Positions 18,765 through 28,444 of a DNA stretch of 64,000 nucleotides are shown here, piece after piece. The first letter of the stretch is position 1. Each line of letters starts with the position of its first letter. The notes below the pieces were generated by a model, which ran no database searches, was not told where the DNA came from, and was given only the letters and a program-made list of their open reading frames with translations. The translations under genes were made by a program, and so were the position numbers. This stretch comes from Mesorhizobium sp. INR15 (lineage in GTDB: Bacteria; Pseudomonadota; Alphaproteobacteria; Rhizobiales; Rhizobiaceae), in assembly GCF_015500075.1 (NCBI RefSeq), contig NZ_CP045496.1, forward strand, positions 1,994,001 through 2,058,000. The letters run 5' to 3'.

Positions 18765-20564
18765 CTATGCGGCGGCGGGCTCCGCCACTTTCGGCGCTTC
18801 GTTCGACGGCGCCGCACGGCCAAGCACCTCTTCAACGATGCCGCGCGCGATTTCGCGCTCGCCCATGATCACGGTGTCGGCGCCGAGCCCCTTGAGATGG
18901 TCGACCTCGGCATCGGAATGGGCGCGGGCAATGACATTGATGCCGGGGTTGGCGGCGCGCGCCCGCAGGACGATCTGGCCGGCCTCGAAGGCGTTAGGGA
19001 TGGCGAGGATCAGCCGGCTGGCGCCTTCCGGATTGGCCGCGGCGAACACTTCCGCGTTGGCGGCATTGCCCGCAACGGTTTCGATGCCGTCGGCCTTGAG
19101 CCTGGCCAGTGTCTTGTCGGCGTCCTCGACGACGAGGAAGGGCAGGGACGCCTGTTTCAGCGCGGCGCCCACGAGGCCACCGACACGGCCATAGCCGATC
19201 AGGATGGCGTGGTTGGTGAGTGTTGTCTTCGGTGGCCCGTCTTCCTTACTGGCTACGGCTGCGACCGAAGCCACCTGGCCCGGTTCCGTCGCCGGGCCGA
19301 CCGGCTTGGTGTCGGCTGGTGGCGCCGTTCTGGCGGCGCGCCTTTCCAGCCATGGCTTCATCCAGTCGATAGCCAGGAACATCAGCGGATTGAGAACGAT
19401 CGACAGGATGGCGCCGGCTAGAATGAGATCGCGGCCCTGCTCGGGCAGCAGCTTCAGACCAACGCCGAGTTCGGCCAGGATGAACGAGAATTCGCCGATC
19501 TGGGCCAGACTCGCCGAGACCATGAGCGCGGTGGCAAGGGGGAAGCGGAAGGCGACGACGATGACGAAGGCGGCCAGCGACTTGCCGATGACGATGATGG
19601 CCAGCGTTGCCAGGATAGGCCAGCCATTGCTGATCAGGCTGAACGGGTCGAACAGCATGCCCACCGAAACGAAGAACAGCACGGAGAAGGCGTCGCGCAG
19701 CGGCAGCGATTCCTCGGCGGCGCGATGGCTGAGTTCGGACTCGCTCATGATCATCCCGGCGAAGAAGGCGCCGAGCGCCAGCGAAACGCCGAACAGTTTG
19801 GCCGCGCCGAAGGCGACGCCAAGCGCGATGGCCAGCACGGCCAGCCGGAACAATTCGCGTGATCCGGTATGGGCGACGTAATGAAGAATCCAGGGGATGA
19901 CGCGGCGGCCTACCACAAGCATGACGACGACGAAGGCCGCGACCTTGGCCAGCGTGATGCCAACGACACCCCATATGCCGTAGCTGGCCGGCAGTGACAG
20001 CAGGCCGCTGGAATGGACGTCGGCCTGTTCCTGGCCGCCGAGCACGCCGGCAAGGGCCGGCAAGAGCACCAGCGCCAGAACCATGGCGAGATCCTCGACG
20101 ATCAGCCAGCCAACGGCGATGCGGCCACGCTCGGTTTCGATCAGCCGCCGCTCCTGAAGCGCGCGCAGCAGCACCACGGTTGAGGCGACCGACAGCGCCA
20201 GGCCGAACACCAGGCCGGCGCCCATGGACCAGCCGAGCATCCAGGCAAGGCCGGCGCCGAGCGCGGTGGCAAAGCCGATCTGGACGATGGCGCCGGGCAC
20301 GGCGATGGCCCGGACGGAGAGGAGATCCTTGAGCGAGAAATGCAGGCCGACGCCAAACATCAGCAGGATGACGCCGATCTCGGCCAGCTCGTTGGCAAGG
20401 CCGGCATCGGCGACGAAGCCGGGCGTGTTCGGCCCGACCAGCACGCCGGCCACGAGGTAGCCGACCAGCGGTGGAATGCGGAAGCGGTTGGCGAGAGCAC
20501 CGAAGACAAAAGCCAGCCCCAGACCGGCGACGATGGTGGCGATAAGGGGCGTGTCATGCGGCAT
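18765..20564 (-). CDS. CPA2 monovalent cation:proton antiporter with NAD-binding domain (YbaL/KefB type)
   Basis: 599 aa. Residues 1-400 form the Na+/H+ exchanger domain with about 12 membrane spans (IPPLVGYLVAGVLVGPNTPG; LMFGVGLHFSLKDLL). A Rossmann TrkA-N/RCK domain follows at about 440-570 (HAILIGYGRVGGLVGAAL; then ARAHSDAEVDHLKGLGAD). Architecture and length match E. coli YbaL (about 558 aa) and Kef channels, which export K+ or Na+ in exchange for protons and sense NAD(H) or glutathione adducts. No KefF/KefG partner gene is adjacent, so YbaL is the closer model. A poly-Ala tail ends the protein. Confidence 0.9.
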   Translation of the reverse strand: MPHDTPLIATIVAGLGLAFVFGALANRFRIPPLVGYLVAGVLVGPNTPGFVADAGLANELAEIGVILLMFGVGLHFSLKDLLSVRAIAVPGAIVQIGFATALGAGLAWMLGWSMGAGLVFGLALSVASTVVLLRALQERRLIETERGRIAVGWLIVEDLAMVLALVLLPALAGVLGGQEQADVHSSGLLSLPASYGIWGVVGITLAKVAAFVVVMLVVGRRVIPWILHYVAHTGSRELFRLAVLAIALGVAFGAAKLFGVSLALGAFFAGMIMSESELSHRAAEESLPLRDAFSVLFFVSVGMLFDPFSLISNGWPILATLAIIVIGKSLAAFVIVVAFRFPLATALMVSASLAQIGEFSFILAELGVGLKLLPEQGRDLILAGAILSIVLNPLMFLAIDWMKPWLERRAARTAPPADTKPVGPATEPGQVASVAAVASKEDGPPKTTLTNHAILIGYGRVGGLVGAALKQASLPFLVVEDADKTLARLKADGIETVAGNAANAEVFAAANPEGASRLILAIPNAFEAGQIVLRARAANPGINVIARAHSDAEVDHLKGLGADTVIMGEREIARGIVEEVLGRAAPSNEAPKVAEPAAA

Positions 20565-21048
20565 TGTCTATGGAGCGCCTTTCAGAATAACGATGTCGGA
20601 TGTGCGCCGCCCGAAGCCGCCGCCTGTTGCCAATATGGTGGATGGGGTATCGGCGATGCAACCCGTAGAGCCGGGAAATCGACGCTGCCGCGCAAAAAAG
20701 CCGAGACTTGGTGGAGATCGGTCAGGGTCAGCCGCCGCGCCATGTCACATCGGCGCGATCGAGGCCTTAGGGTATTTCTCCGTGATGGTGTCTTTAATCT
20801 ACTAATTTGGTAGAATTTAGAAAAAACTGTTTTGCTGTTGAGTGCGCTTGCCGATAAAAAGACGCCAGATCAAGGCCGGCGGCAGCGGCTTGAATCCGCC
20901 CAGTGCACCAATGCGGAATATTTTTCTCTTTGCTGCAGCGCTTTCAGAAAAGCGATTGCCTCCCTTCAAGCGGTGCGCGAGAGCATGCCTTCTGATTTTT
21001 CGCGCTTACGCGTAAAACTGGCAGCCTGTTCAGGATCCTGCCCGCGTC
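20565..21048. other. Intergenic region upstream of cysG
   Basis: 484 bp between the divergent antiporter and cysG genes. It holds an operator-like palindrome at 20799-20813 overlapping a TAGAAT box, in an AT-rich stretch (20791-20835). No coding sequence or RNA gene is evident. The long 5' leader of the cys transcript (over 200 nt) has no riboswitch signature I recognise. Confidence 0.4.
20799..20813. promoter_or_regulatory. Operator-like palindrome upstream of the cys operon
   Basis: CTACTAATTTGGTAG: 12 of 15 positions are self-complementary. It overlaps a possible -10 box (TAGAAT, 20811-20816), so a bound protein would block transcription. It lies 236 bp before cysG. Palindromes of this length with an AT core are typical for Rrf2-type regulators, several of which control sulfur or Fe-S genes; the identity of the regulator is inference. 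Confidence 0.45.
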
Positions 21049-22500
21049 ATGTCAAATGCAGCAACCAAGCTCAACGCCTTTCCCGTTTTCATGCGGGTCG
21101 AGGGCGAAGCCGTGGCCATCGTCGGCGGCGGCGAGGAGGCGCTGGCCAAGGCGCGTCTGATAGACCAGTCGAGTGCTGTGTTGCGCATTGTCACTGATGC
21201 TGCCGAGCCGGACCTTTTGACTTTCATCACACAGAGCGGCGCGGCCCATATCGCCGAGGCTTATGATGCCGTCCAGCTTGAAGGCGCGGTGATGGTGTTT
21301 GCCGCCAGCGGCGACGAAGCGCTTGACCGCCGCGTCGTGGCCGATGCGCGCCGGATGGGCATTCCAGTCAACGCTGTCGACCGGCCCGAGCTTTGCGATT
21401 TCTTCACCCCGGCGCTGGTCAACCGCGCGCCGGTCGCCATCGCGATCGGCACAGAGGGTGCCGGCCCGGTACTCGCTCAGATGCTGCGCGGTCGCATCGA
21501 CCGCATGCTGTCGCCGTCGCTCGGACCCCTGGCAACGCTTGCCGCGTCGTTTCGCGACGCGGCTGAAAGACTGCTGCCGAAGGGCAATGCCCGCCGCCGG
21601 TTCTGGAGTGACTTTTTCAGTGGTGCGCCGGCTCGAGCCATCGAGGCTGGCGACATCTCACAGGCGCATGACGCCGCGGTCGGTCTTTTGCTCTCGAACA
21701 CTGCTGTGTCGGGTCATGTCGCGCTGGTTGGCGCTGGTCCGGGAGCGGAAGACCTGTTGACGCTGCGCGCGCATCGTTTGCTGATGGAAGCCGACGTCAT
21801 CGTTCATGACGCGCTGGTGCCGGAGGCGGTTGTCGCCATGGGCCGCCGCGATGCCGAGCGGCTGCCGGTGGGCAAGCGCAAGGGCTGCCACACCAAGAGC
21901 CAGGCCGAGATCAATGCGCTGCTGGTCGAGCTTGGCAGGGAAGGCAAGCGCGTCGTGCGGTTGAAGAGCGGCGATCCGCTGGTGTTCGGCCGAGCCGGCG
22001 AGGAAATGGCCGCCTTGCGCGATGCCGGCATTGCCTATGAAGTGGTGCCTGGCGTTACCGCCGCTTTTGCCGCCGCTGCCGATTTCGAATTGCCGCTGAC
22101 GCTGCGCGGCGTGTCGTCGTCGATGGTGTTCACCACGGGCCACGATCTCAAGGGCAATTCGCTGCCCGACTGGGCCAAGCTCGCCATCTCCGGCGCTACC
22201 GTCGCCGTCTATATGGGCTGCTCGGTCGCGGCCGAGGTTGCCGGCCGGCTGATCGAAGCAGGCCTGTCGCCGGATACCGCTGTCGCGGTGGTCGAGAATG
22301 CCAGCCTTGCCAATCGCCGCCGTTTCCACGGCACGCTTGCCGATTTGCCCTCGCTGGAGGCGCGCGCCGACCTTTCCGGCCCGGTGATGACAATCATCGG
22401 CGATGCGGTCGCCGGCGCCAATTTCGAACGTTCCGAGCCGCTCGCGGCACATAGGCATGACAGCGCTGCTGCAACAGCGACTGAGGGAGTTCACTCGTGA
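21049..22500 (+). CDS. cysG: Siroheme synthase
   Basis: 483 aa, multifunctional. N-terminal precorrin-2 dehydrogenase/ferrochelatase part (about 1-200) with the NAD motif IVGGGEEALAKARL. C-terminal uroporphyrinogen-III methyltransferase (about 220-460) with VALVGAGPGAEDLLTLRA and VVRLKSGDPLVFGR. It converts uroporphyrinogen III to siroheme, the cofactor of the sulfite reductase encoded two genes downstream. In E. coli CysG (457 aa) the order is the same. Its TGA overlaps the GTG of the next gene (22497-22500). First gene of the sulfate-assimilation operon. Confidence 0.95.
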   Translation: MSNAATKLNAFPVFMRVEGEAVAIVGGGEEALAKARLIDQSSAVLRIVTDAAEPDLLTFITQSGAAHIAEAYDAVQLEGAVMVFAASGDEALDRRVVADARRMGIPVNAVDRPELCDFFTPALVNRAPVAIAIGTEGAGPVLAQMLRGRIDRMLSPSLGPLATLAASFRDAAERLLPKGNARRRFWSDFFSGAPARAIEAGDISQAHDAAVGLLLSNTAVSGHVALVGAGPGAEDLLTLRAHRLLMEADVIVHDALVPEAVVAMGRRDAERLPVGKRKGCHTKSQAEINALLVELGREGKRVVRLKSGDPLVFGRAGEEMAALRDAGIAYEVVPGVTAAFAAAADFELPLTLRGVSSSMVFTTGHDLKGNSLPDWAKLAISGATVAVYMGCSVAAEVAGRLIEAGLSPDTAVAVVENASLANRRRFHGTLADLPSLEARADLSGPVMTIIGDAVAGANFERSEPLAAHRHDSAAATATEGVHS

Positions 22501-22802
22501 AAGTTCTGACCGCGAACCGCCTCACCGACGGCGAGGCCGTCTGGTACGCCAATGGCGGCTGGGCCGAGACGATCGACAATGCCGATCTCGCCCACGACAA
22601 GGTGGCCGACGACAGGCTGGAAGCGATCGGCGCCAAGGCCTACGCCAACAATGAAGTGGTCGACGTCAACCTGATCGACGTCACCGTCGTTGACGGCGTG
22701 GTCGAGGCGGTGCGCCTGCGCGAAAAGATCCGTGCCGCCGGCCCCACCAATCGCAATGATCTCGGCAAGCAGGCCCGTCCGGCAGCCGTCCGGGCGGCGT
22801 AG
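22497..22802 (+). CDS. DUF2849 protein of the sulfite-reduction operon
   Basis: 101 aa from GTG 22497 (MKVLTANRLTDGEAVWYANGG), sharing four bases with the end of cysG. Proteins of this family (DUF2849) sit between cysG and cysI in many alphaproteobacteria. Predicted soluble, alpha/beta. No activity is known; the fixed position suggests a helper for sulfite reductase assembly or redox partner delivery, which is inference. 44 bp before cysI. Confidence 0.85.
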   Translation: MKVLTANRLTDGEAVWYANGGWAETIDNADLAHDKVADDRLEAIGAKAYANNEVVDVNLIDVTVVDGVVEAVRLREKIRAAGPTNRNDLGKQARPAAVRAA

Positions 22803-22846
22803 GCCAGAATTCATGAAGCGGGCGGACGCGCCCTGAAAGACGAAGC

Positions 22847-24491
<1,645 letters not shown>

Positions 24492-24517
<26 letters not shown>

Positions 24518-25256
24518 CCGTATCATCGACGTCGAGGCCGGCGTCGCCGCCGAGGCGGCAGGCCTCGACGCGCTTTATGGTCACCTCAATCCGCTTGAGA
24601 TCATCGAGCGCTCAGCCAGGGAGTTGTTCCAGGGCGAGATCGCCGCTGTCTCGTCCTTCGGGGCGGATTCGGCCGTATTGCTGCACATGATAGCCGAGAT
24701 CGACCGCACGTTGCCGGTGATCTTCCTCGACACCGGCAAGCATTTCGAGGAGACGCTTGGCTATCGCGACGCGCTGGCCGCCGATTTCGGGCTGACCAAC
24801 ATCAAGGCGATCACGCCCGATGCAGCAGCGCTGTCGCGGATCGATCCGACGGGCAATCTGCACCAGACCAACACCGATGCCTGCTGCGATGTCCGCAAGG
24901 TCGAGCCGCTGGCGCGTGGCGTCGAGCCGTTCCGCGCCTGGTTCACTGGCCGCAAGCGTTTCCAGGCCGCAACGCGGGCAGCCCTTCCCGTCTTCGAGGC
25001 TGTTGGTTCGCGCATCCGCATCAACCCGCTGGCGCGCTGGACGACGGCTGACCAGGCCGACTACATGCGGGCGCATGCGTTGCGCGAAAGCCCGCTGGTT
25101 GCCTATGGCTACCTGTCGATCGGCTGCTTCCCGTGCACGCAGCCGGTGCAGCCGGGCGAAGACGCGCGCAGCGGCCGCTGGGCAGGGCATGCCAAGACCG
25201 AGTGCGGCATCCACCTTTCCGGGCTGGAGAAGTCGCTGACCGACGCCTCGCTGTAG
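24492..25256 (+). CDS. cysH: Adenylylsulfate (APS) reductase
   Basis: 254 aa from ATG 24492, which overlaps the last 26 bp of cysI. PP-loop motif SSFGADSAVLLHM (about 54-66). Cluster cysteines CC (131-132) and CFPC (212-215) are all present, marking a 4Fe-4S adenylylsulfate reductase rather than the cluster-free PAPS reductase of E. coli. The catalytic Cys is in TECGIHL (C238) near the C-terminus. It reduces APS to sulfite and AMP using thioredoxin, supplying CysI. The TAG stop starts repeat copy C. Confidence 0.94.
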
Positions 25257-25302
25257 GGTATATTGACGTTCAGGTGATGCCGGCTGCAAACGGTAGCGCA
25301 CG
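25254..25302. repeat. Dispersed repeat copy C (left arm only)
   Basis: TAGGGTATATTGACGTTCAG followed by GTGATGCCGGCTGCAAACGG matches the first 45 nt of copy A at 5731. As in copies A and B it starts at the stop codon, here of cysH, and it separates cysH from the DUF934 gene. Confidence 0.6.
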
Positions 25303-25332
25303 CTTGGACTGTCTGTTCTTTAGGAAGTTTTG

Positions 25333-25866
25333 ATGACCGAACCGACTAAACCGGAAACCCGGCTCTGGACCCCTAGGGGATTTCAAGAAGATGACTGGGC
25401 TCATGCCGAAAATGCTGATGCCTTGTCCGGCAACGGCCGTTTCATCTTGCCGCTACAAGCCTTCCTCGACCTTGATCCGGAGGTGCGCCGCTCGGCCAAG
25501 GAGCGCCTCGGCGTCGTGCTGCAGCCCGGCGACCAGCTTGAGAAGATCGCCGGCCTGCTCGACCAGCTGTCGCTGGTGGCGCTGGCCTTCCCGGCCTTCA
25601 GCGATGGCCGCAGCTTCTCCAAGGGCGAGTTGCTGCGCAGCCGCTACCAGTTCGAGGGCGCGATCCGCGCGACTGGCCAGGTTCTGATCGATCAATTGCC
25701 GCATATGCTTCGGCTTGGCTTCGACGAGTTTGAGGTCTCGCATCCGGTGCTGCTGAAGCGGCTGGAGGAAGGCAACACCGGAGGCTTGTCGCTCTACTAC
25801 CAGCCGGCTGCCGTGCCGGAGCCCAAAGGGCCCGCCTACTCGTGGCGGCGGGTGCGCGCCGACTGA
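25333..25866 (+). CDS. DUF934 protein (CysX-like, sulfur assimilation)
   Basis: 177 aa from ATG 25333; a TTG immediately before would add one residue. Family DUF934 is found almost only behind cysH/cysI. Motifs: FILPLQAFLDLDPEVRRSAK, GRSFSKGELLRSRYQFEG and RATGQVLIDQLPHMLRLGFD. No cysteines for a cluster and no membrane segment. It may be an accessory factor for sulfite reductase; no biochemical role is established. It closes the cysG-DUF2849-cysI-cysH operon, 76 bp after cysH. Confidence 0.88.
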   Translation: MTEPTKPETRLWTPRGFQEDDWAHAENADALSGNGRFILPLQAFLDLDPEVRRSAKERLGVVLQPGDQLEKIAGLLDQLSLVALAFPAFSDGRSFSKGELLRSRYQFEGAIRATGQVLIDQLPHMLRLGFDEFEVSHPVLLKRLEEGNTGGLSLYYQPAAVPEPKGPAYSWRRVRAD

Positions 25867-25978
25867 CGCCGCGGGCCGACTGACGCAGCGGTAAGCTTGA
25901 GTGCCTTTACAACGATCCTGATCGGGACTTCTCTGGACCATCCGGACGGAAACATCCGCCGGGACTCGGGAGGTTTTC

Positions 25979-27586
25979 ATGCGGTTCGACTACGTCATAT
26001 CAGGCGGTGGTTCCGCCGGCTGCGCGCTTGCCGCGCGGCTCTCCGAGGATCCTTCCGTCACCGTCTGCCTGATCGAGGCGGGCGGTGAGGGCAAGGATCT
26101 GCTGGTCCGTGCCCCCGCGGGTATCATAGCGCTTCTGCCGGGCCGGCCGAAGATCAACAACTGGGCCCTCAAGACGGTCCCGCAAGCAGGGCTTGGCGGC
26201 CGCCAGGGTTATCAACCCCGGGGCAAGGCGCTCGGCGGGTCCAGCGCCATCAACGCGATGCTCTACACGCGCGGCCATCGTGGCGACTATGACGAATGGG
26301 CCGGCCTCGGCTGCGACGGCTGGTCGTGGGATGAGGTTCTGCCCTATTTCCGGCGGGCTGAAGGCAATCAGCGCGGCACTGATGCGCTGCATGGCGGCGA
26401 CGGGCCGCTGAGGGTCGGCGAACAGCAGGAGCCGCGCCCGATCTCCAGGGCCTTCGTCGAAGCCTGCGGCGAGAACCAGATCCGCCGCAACGATGATTTC
26501 AACGGACCTGAGCAGGAAGGGGCGGGGCTCTATCAGGTCACGCAATTCTGGGGCGAGCGCCGCAACGGCGAGCGCTGCTCGGCCGCCGCCGCCTATCTGC
26601 ATCCGGCCATGAGCCGCAGCAATTTGACGGTCATCACGGGAGCGCATGCCACCGGCATCATTCTCGACGGCAAGCGTGCCACCGGTCTGCGCTATCGCAC
26701 GCGCAAGGGCGAAGCCGTTGTCGAGGCCTCACGCGAGGTCATCGTCTGCGGCGGCGCCTTCGGCTCACCGCAGCTTCTGTTGCTGTCTGGCATCGGTCCA
26801 GCGGCTGAACTCGCCGCGCATGGCATTGCGGTCGTCCATGAATTGCGGGGTGTCGGCAAGAACCTGCAGGACCACCTCGATTTCATCATGTCCTGGACAT
26901 CGCGGGACACCGAGCTGATGGGCATCGGCCTGCGCGGCTTGCCGGGCCTGTTGCGCCACATGATGCGCTGGCGCAAGAACGGCGGCGGCATGATCGCCAC
27001 GCCCTACGCGGAAGGCGGCGCCTTCCTCAAGTCCGATCCGTCGATCGAGCGGCCCGACCTGCAACTGCATTTTTGCATCGCCATCGTCGACGATCACGGC
27101 CGCAAGCTGCATATGGGCTACGGCTTTTCCTGCCATGTCTGCGTGCTGCGCCCGCATTCGCGCGGTGAGGTAGGGCTTTCGACGGCTGACCCGCTGGCAC
27201 CACCACGCATCGACCCGCGCTTCCTGTCCGACGAGCGCGACGCCGAATTGCTGCTCAAAGGGGCGAGAATGATGCGCGGAGTACTCGAGGCGCCGGCTCT
27301 GGCGAAATACCGTCAGAAGGAAATCTACACCGCCGGGGCCTCTAGCGATGCCGAGTTGATGGCGCATATCAAGGCGCGCGCCGACACGATCTATCATCCC
27401 GTGGGCACTTGCCGCATGGGTGTCGACGATATGGCGGTTGTCGATCCGCGGCTGCGGGTGCGTGGGCTAAAGGGCTTGCGCGTTGTCGATGCCTCGGTGA
27501 TGCCGACGCTGATTGGCGGCAATACCAACGCACCGACCATCATGATTGCCGAGAAGGCGGCGGACATGATCCGGGCTGGCGTCTAG
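25979..27586 (+). CDS. GMC-family FAD-dependent oxidoreductase (choline dehydrogenase-like)
   Basis: 535 aa. FAD-binding motif at the N-terminus (DYVISGGGSAGCALAARL), then GMC signature 1 (GKALGGSSAINAMLYTRG) and signature 2 (GGAFGSPQLLLLSGIGPA). The C-terminus holds the catalytic His and Asn (YHPVGTCRMG; IGGNTNAPTIMIAEKAADM). It oxidises alcohols to aldehydes; length suits alcohol or choline dehydrogenase. No betaine-aldehyde dehydrogenase is adjacent, so BetA is not claimed. GGGAGG lies 6 nt before the ATG. Likely monocistronic. Confidence 0.9.
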   Translation: MRFDYVISGGGSAGCALAARLSEDPSVTVCLIEAGGEGKDLLVRAPAGIIALLPGRPKINNWALKTVPQAGLGGRQGYQPRGKALGGSSAINAMLYTRGHRGDYDEWAGLGCDGWSWDEVLPYFRRAEGNQRGTDALHGGDGPLRVGEQQEPRPISRAFVEACGENQIRRNDDFNGPEQEGAGLYQVTQFWGERRNGERCSAAAAYLHPAMSRSNLTVITGAHATGIILDGKRATGLRYRTRKGEAVVEASREVIVCGGAFGSPQLLLLSGIGPAAELAAHGIAVVHELRGVGKNLQDHLDFIMSWTSRDTELMGIGLRGLPGLLRHMMRWRKNGGGMIATPYAEGGAFLKSDPSIERPDLQLHFCIAIVDDHGRKLHMGYGFSCHVCVLRPHSRGEVGLSTADPLAPPRIDPRFLSDERDAELLLKGARMMRGVLEAPALAKYRQKEIYTAGASSDAELMAHIKARADTIYHPVGTCRMGVDDMAVVDPRLRVRGLKGLRVVDASVMPTLIGGNTNAPTIMIAEKAADMIRAGV

Positions 27587-27591
27587 CGGTC

Positions 27592-27611
27592 AATCTGGTC
27601 GAACCAGTTAT
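27592..27611. promoter_or_regulatory. GntR-like operator, copy 1
   Basis: Palindromic core CTGGTCGAACCAG. The flanking 20 nt match copy 2 at 27666-27685 at 17 of 20 positions. TGGT-N3-ACCA is the half-site pattern of FadR/PdhR/LldR-type GntR regulators. It lies just after the GMC stop codon and 170 bp before the DJ-1/PfpI gene. Confidence 0.45.
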
Positions 27612-27665
27612 GCAGTCCATTCAGATACTAAGTGCCATTTTCGCGGCGATCGGCTTCATTGGTTA

Positions 27666-27685
27666 AATCTGGTCTGACCAATTAT
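27666..27685. promoter_or_regulatory. GntR-like operator, copy 2
   Basis: Core TGGTCTGACCA in an AT-rich flank, 74 bp after copy 1 (about seven helical turns), which would suit two dimers on one DNA face. It is in the promoter region of the DJ-1/PfpI gene. No GntR gene is present in the window. Confidence 0.45.
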
Positions 27686-27732
27686 CAGATTCACGCTTTT
27701 CCTTTCGCTGTCTTCACCCTAGGATAGGTCTA

Positions 27733-27753
27733 TTATTTCGAACTTCGAAATAA
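27733..27753. promoter_or_regulatory. Perfect 21-bp palindrome before the DJ-1/PfpI gene
   Basis: Arms TTATTTCGAA and TTCGAAATAA flank a central C with no mismatch. It ends 24 bp before the start codon at 27778, within the expected promoter/leader, so a bound dimer would be a repressor or the site could affect translation initiation. MarR, ArsR or TetR family operators can look like this; the protein is not identifiable here. Confidence 0.55.
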
Positions 27754-27777
27754 ATTGCCACAAGGGAGGAACCGGGA

Positions 27778-28398
27778 ATGGCTGGCAAGAAGATATTGAT
27801 GCTCGTTGGTGAGTTCAGCGAGGAGTACGAGATTTTCGTGTTCGAGCAGGCGATGCATGCCGTCGGGCATACGGTTCATGTCGTCTGTCCCGACAAGAAG
27901 GCCGGCGACATCCTGAAGACGTCGCTGCATGATTTCGAGGGCCACCAGACCTATACCGAAAAGCTCGGCCACGACTACATCCTCAACAAGACGTTTTCCG
28001 AGGTGGATCCAGCCAAGTACGACGCCGTCTACGCGGCAGGCGGGCGCGGCCCGGAATACATCCGCATCGACAAGCGGGTCCAGGCGCTGGTCCGGCATTT
28101 CCATGACACCGGAAAGCCGATCTTCACCATCTGCCACGGCGTGCAGATCCTGATCGCGGTCGATGGCGTGGTGCGGGGCAGGGAAGTGGCTGCGCTCCAG
28201 TATTGCGAGCCGGAAGTCACTCTGGCTGGCGGCATCTATATCGATGTCGCGCCCACTGGCGCCCATGTCGACGGCAACCTGGTGTCGGCCAAAGGCTGGC
28301 CGGGCCTCGCCGCCTTCATGCGCGAATGCCTGAAGGTGCTGGGCACCGACATTCGCCACGGCGAAATCCTGATGCGTGAGGAGCGCGCCGCGGCCTGA
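27778..28398 (+). CDS. DJ-1/PfpI-family protein (class I glutamine amidotransferase-like)
   Basis: 206 aa. Starts MAGKKILMLVGEFSEEYEIF; the conserved Glu and the nucleophile elbow are at YEIFVFEQA and TICHGVQIL (Cys about residue 119, followed by His), matching the reactive Cys of DJ-1/PfpI proteins. Possible activities in the family: protease, chaperone, deglycase or isocyanide hydratase. AGGGAGGA lies 9 nt before the ATG. Three palindromic sites upstream suggest tight, inducible control. A bidirectional hairpin follows the stop codon. Confidence 0.88.
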   Translation: MAGKKILMLVGEFSEEYEIFVFEQAMHAVGHTVHVVCPDKKAGDILKTSLHDFEGHQTYTEKLGHDYILNKTFSEVDPAKYDAVYAAGGRGPEYIRIDKRVQALVRHFHDTGKPIFTICHGVQILIAVDGVVRGREVAALQYCEPEVTLAGGIYIDVAPTGAHVDGNLVSAKGWPGLAAFMRECLKVLGTDIRHGEILMREERAAA

Positions 28399-28414
28399 AC
28401 AGGTTTTATGGAAA

Positions 28415-28439
28415 TCCGCCGCGCTCAACGCGCGGCGGA
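28415..28439. terminator. Bidirectional terminator hairpin
   Basis: TCCGCCGCG (28415-28423) pairs perfectly with CGCGGCGGA (28431-28439) around a 7-nt loop. It sits between the convergent DJ-1/PfpI and desaturase genes. Flanking T-rich runs are short (TTTT at 28404-28407 on the minus-strand exit side reads AAAA), so efficiency is uncertain. Confidence 0.5.
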
Positions 28440-28444
28440 ACTTC

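Noticed and set aside
27587..27777. Riboswitch upstream of the DJ-1/PfpI gene
   Set aside because: The structure is explained by palindromic protein-binding sites; no conserved riboswitch core was recognised.
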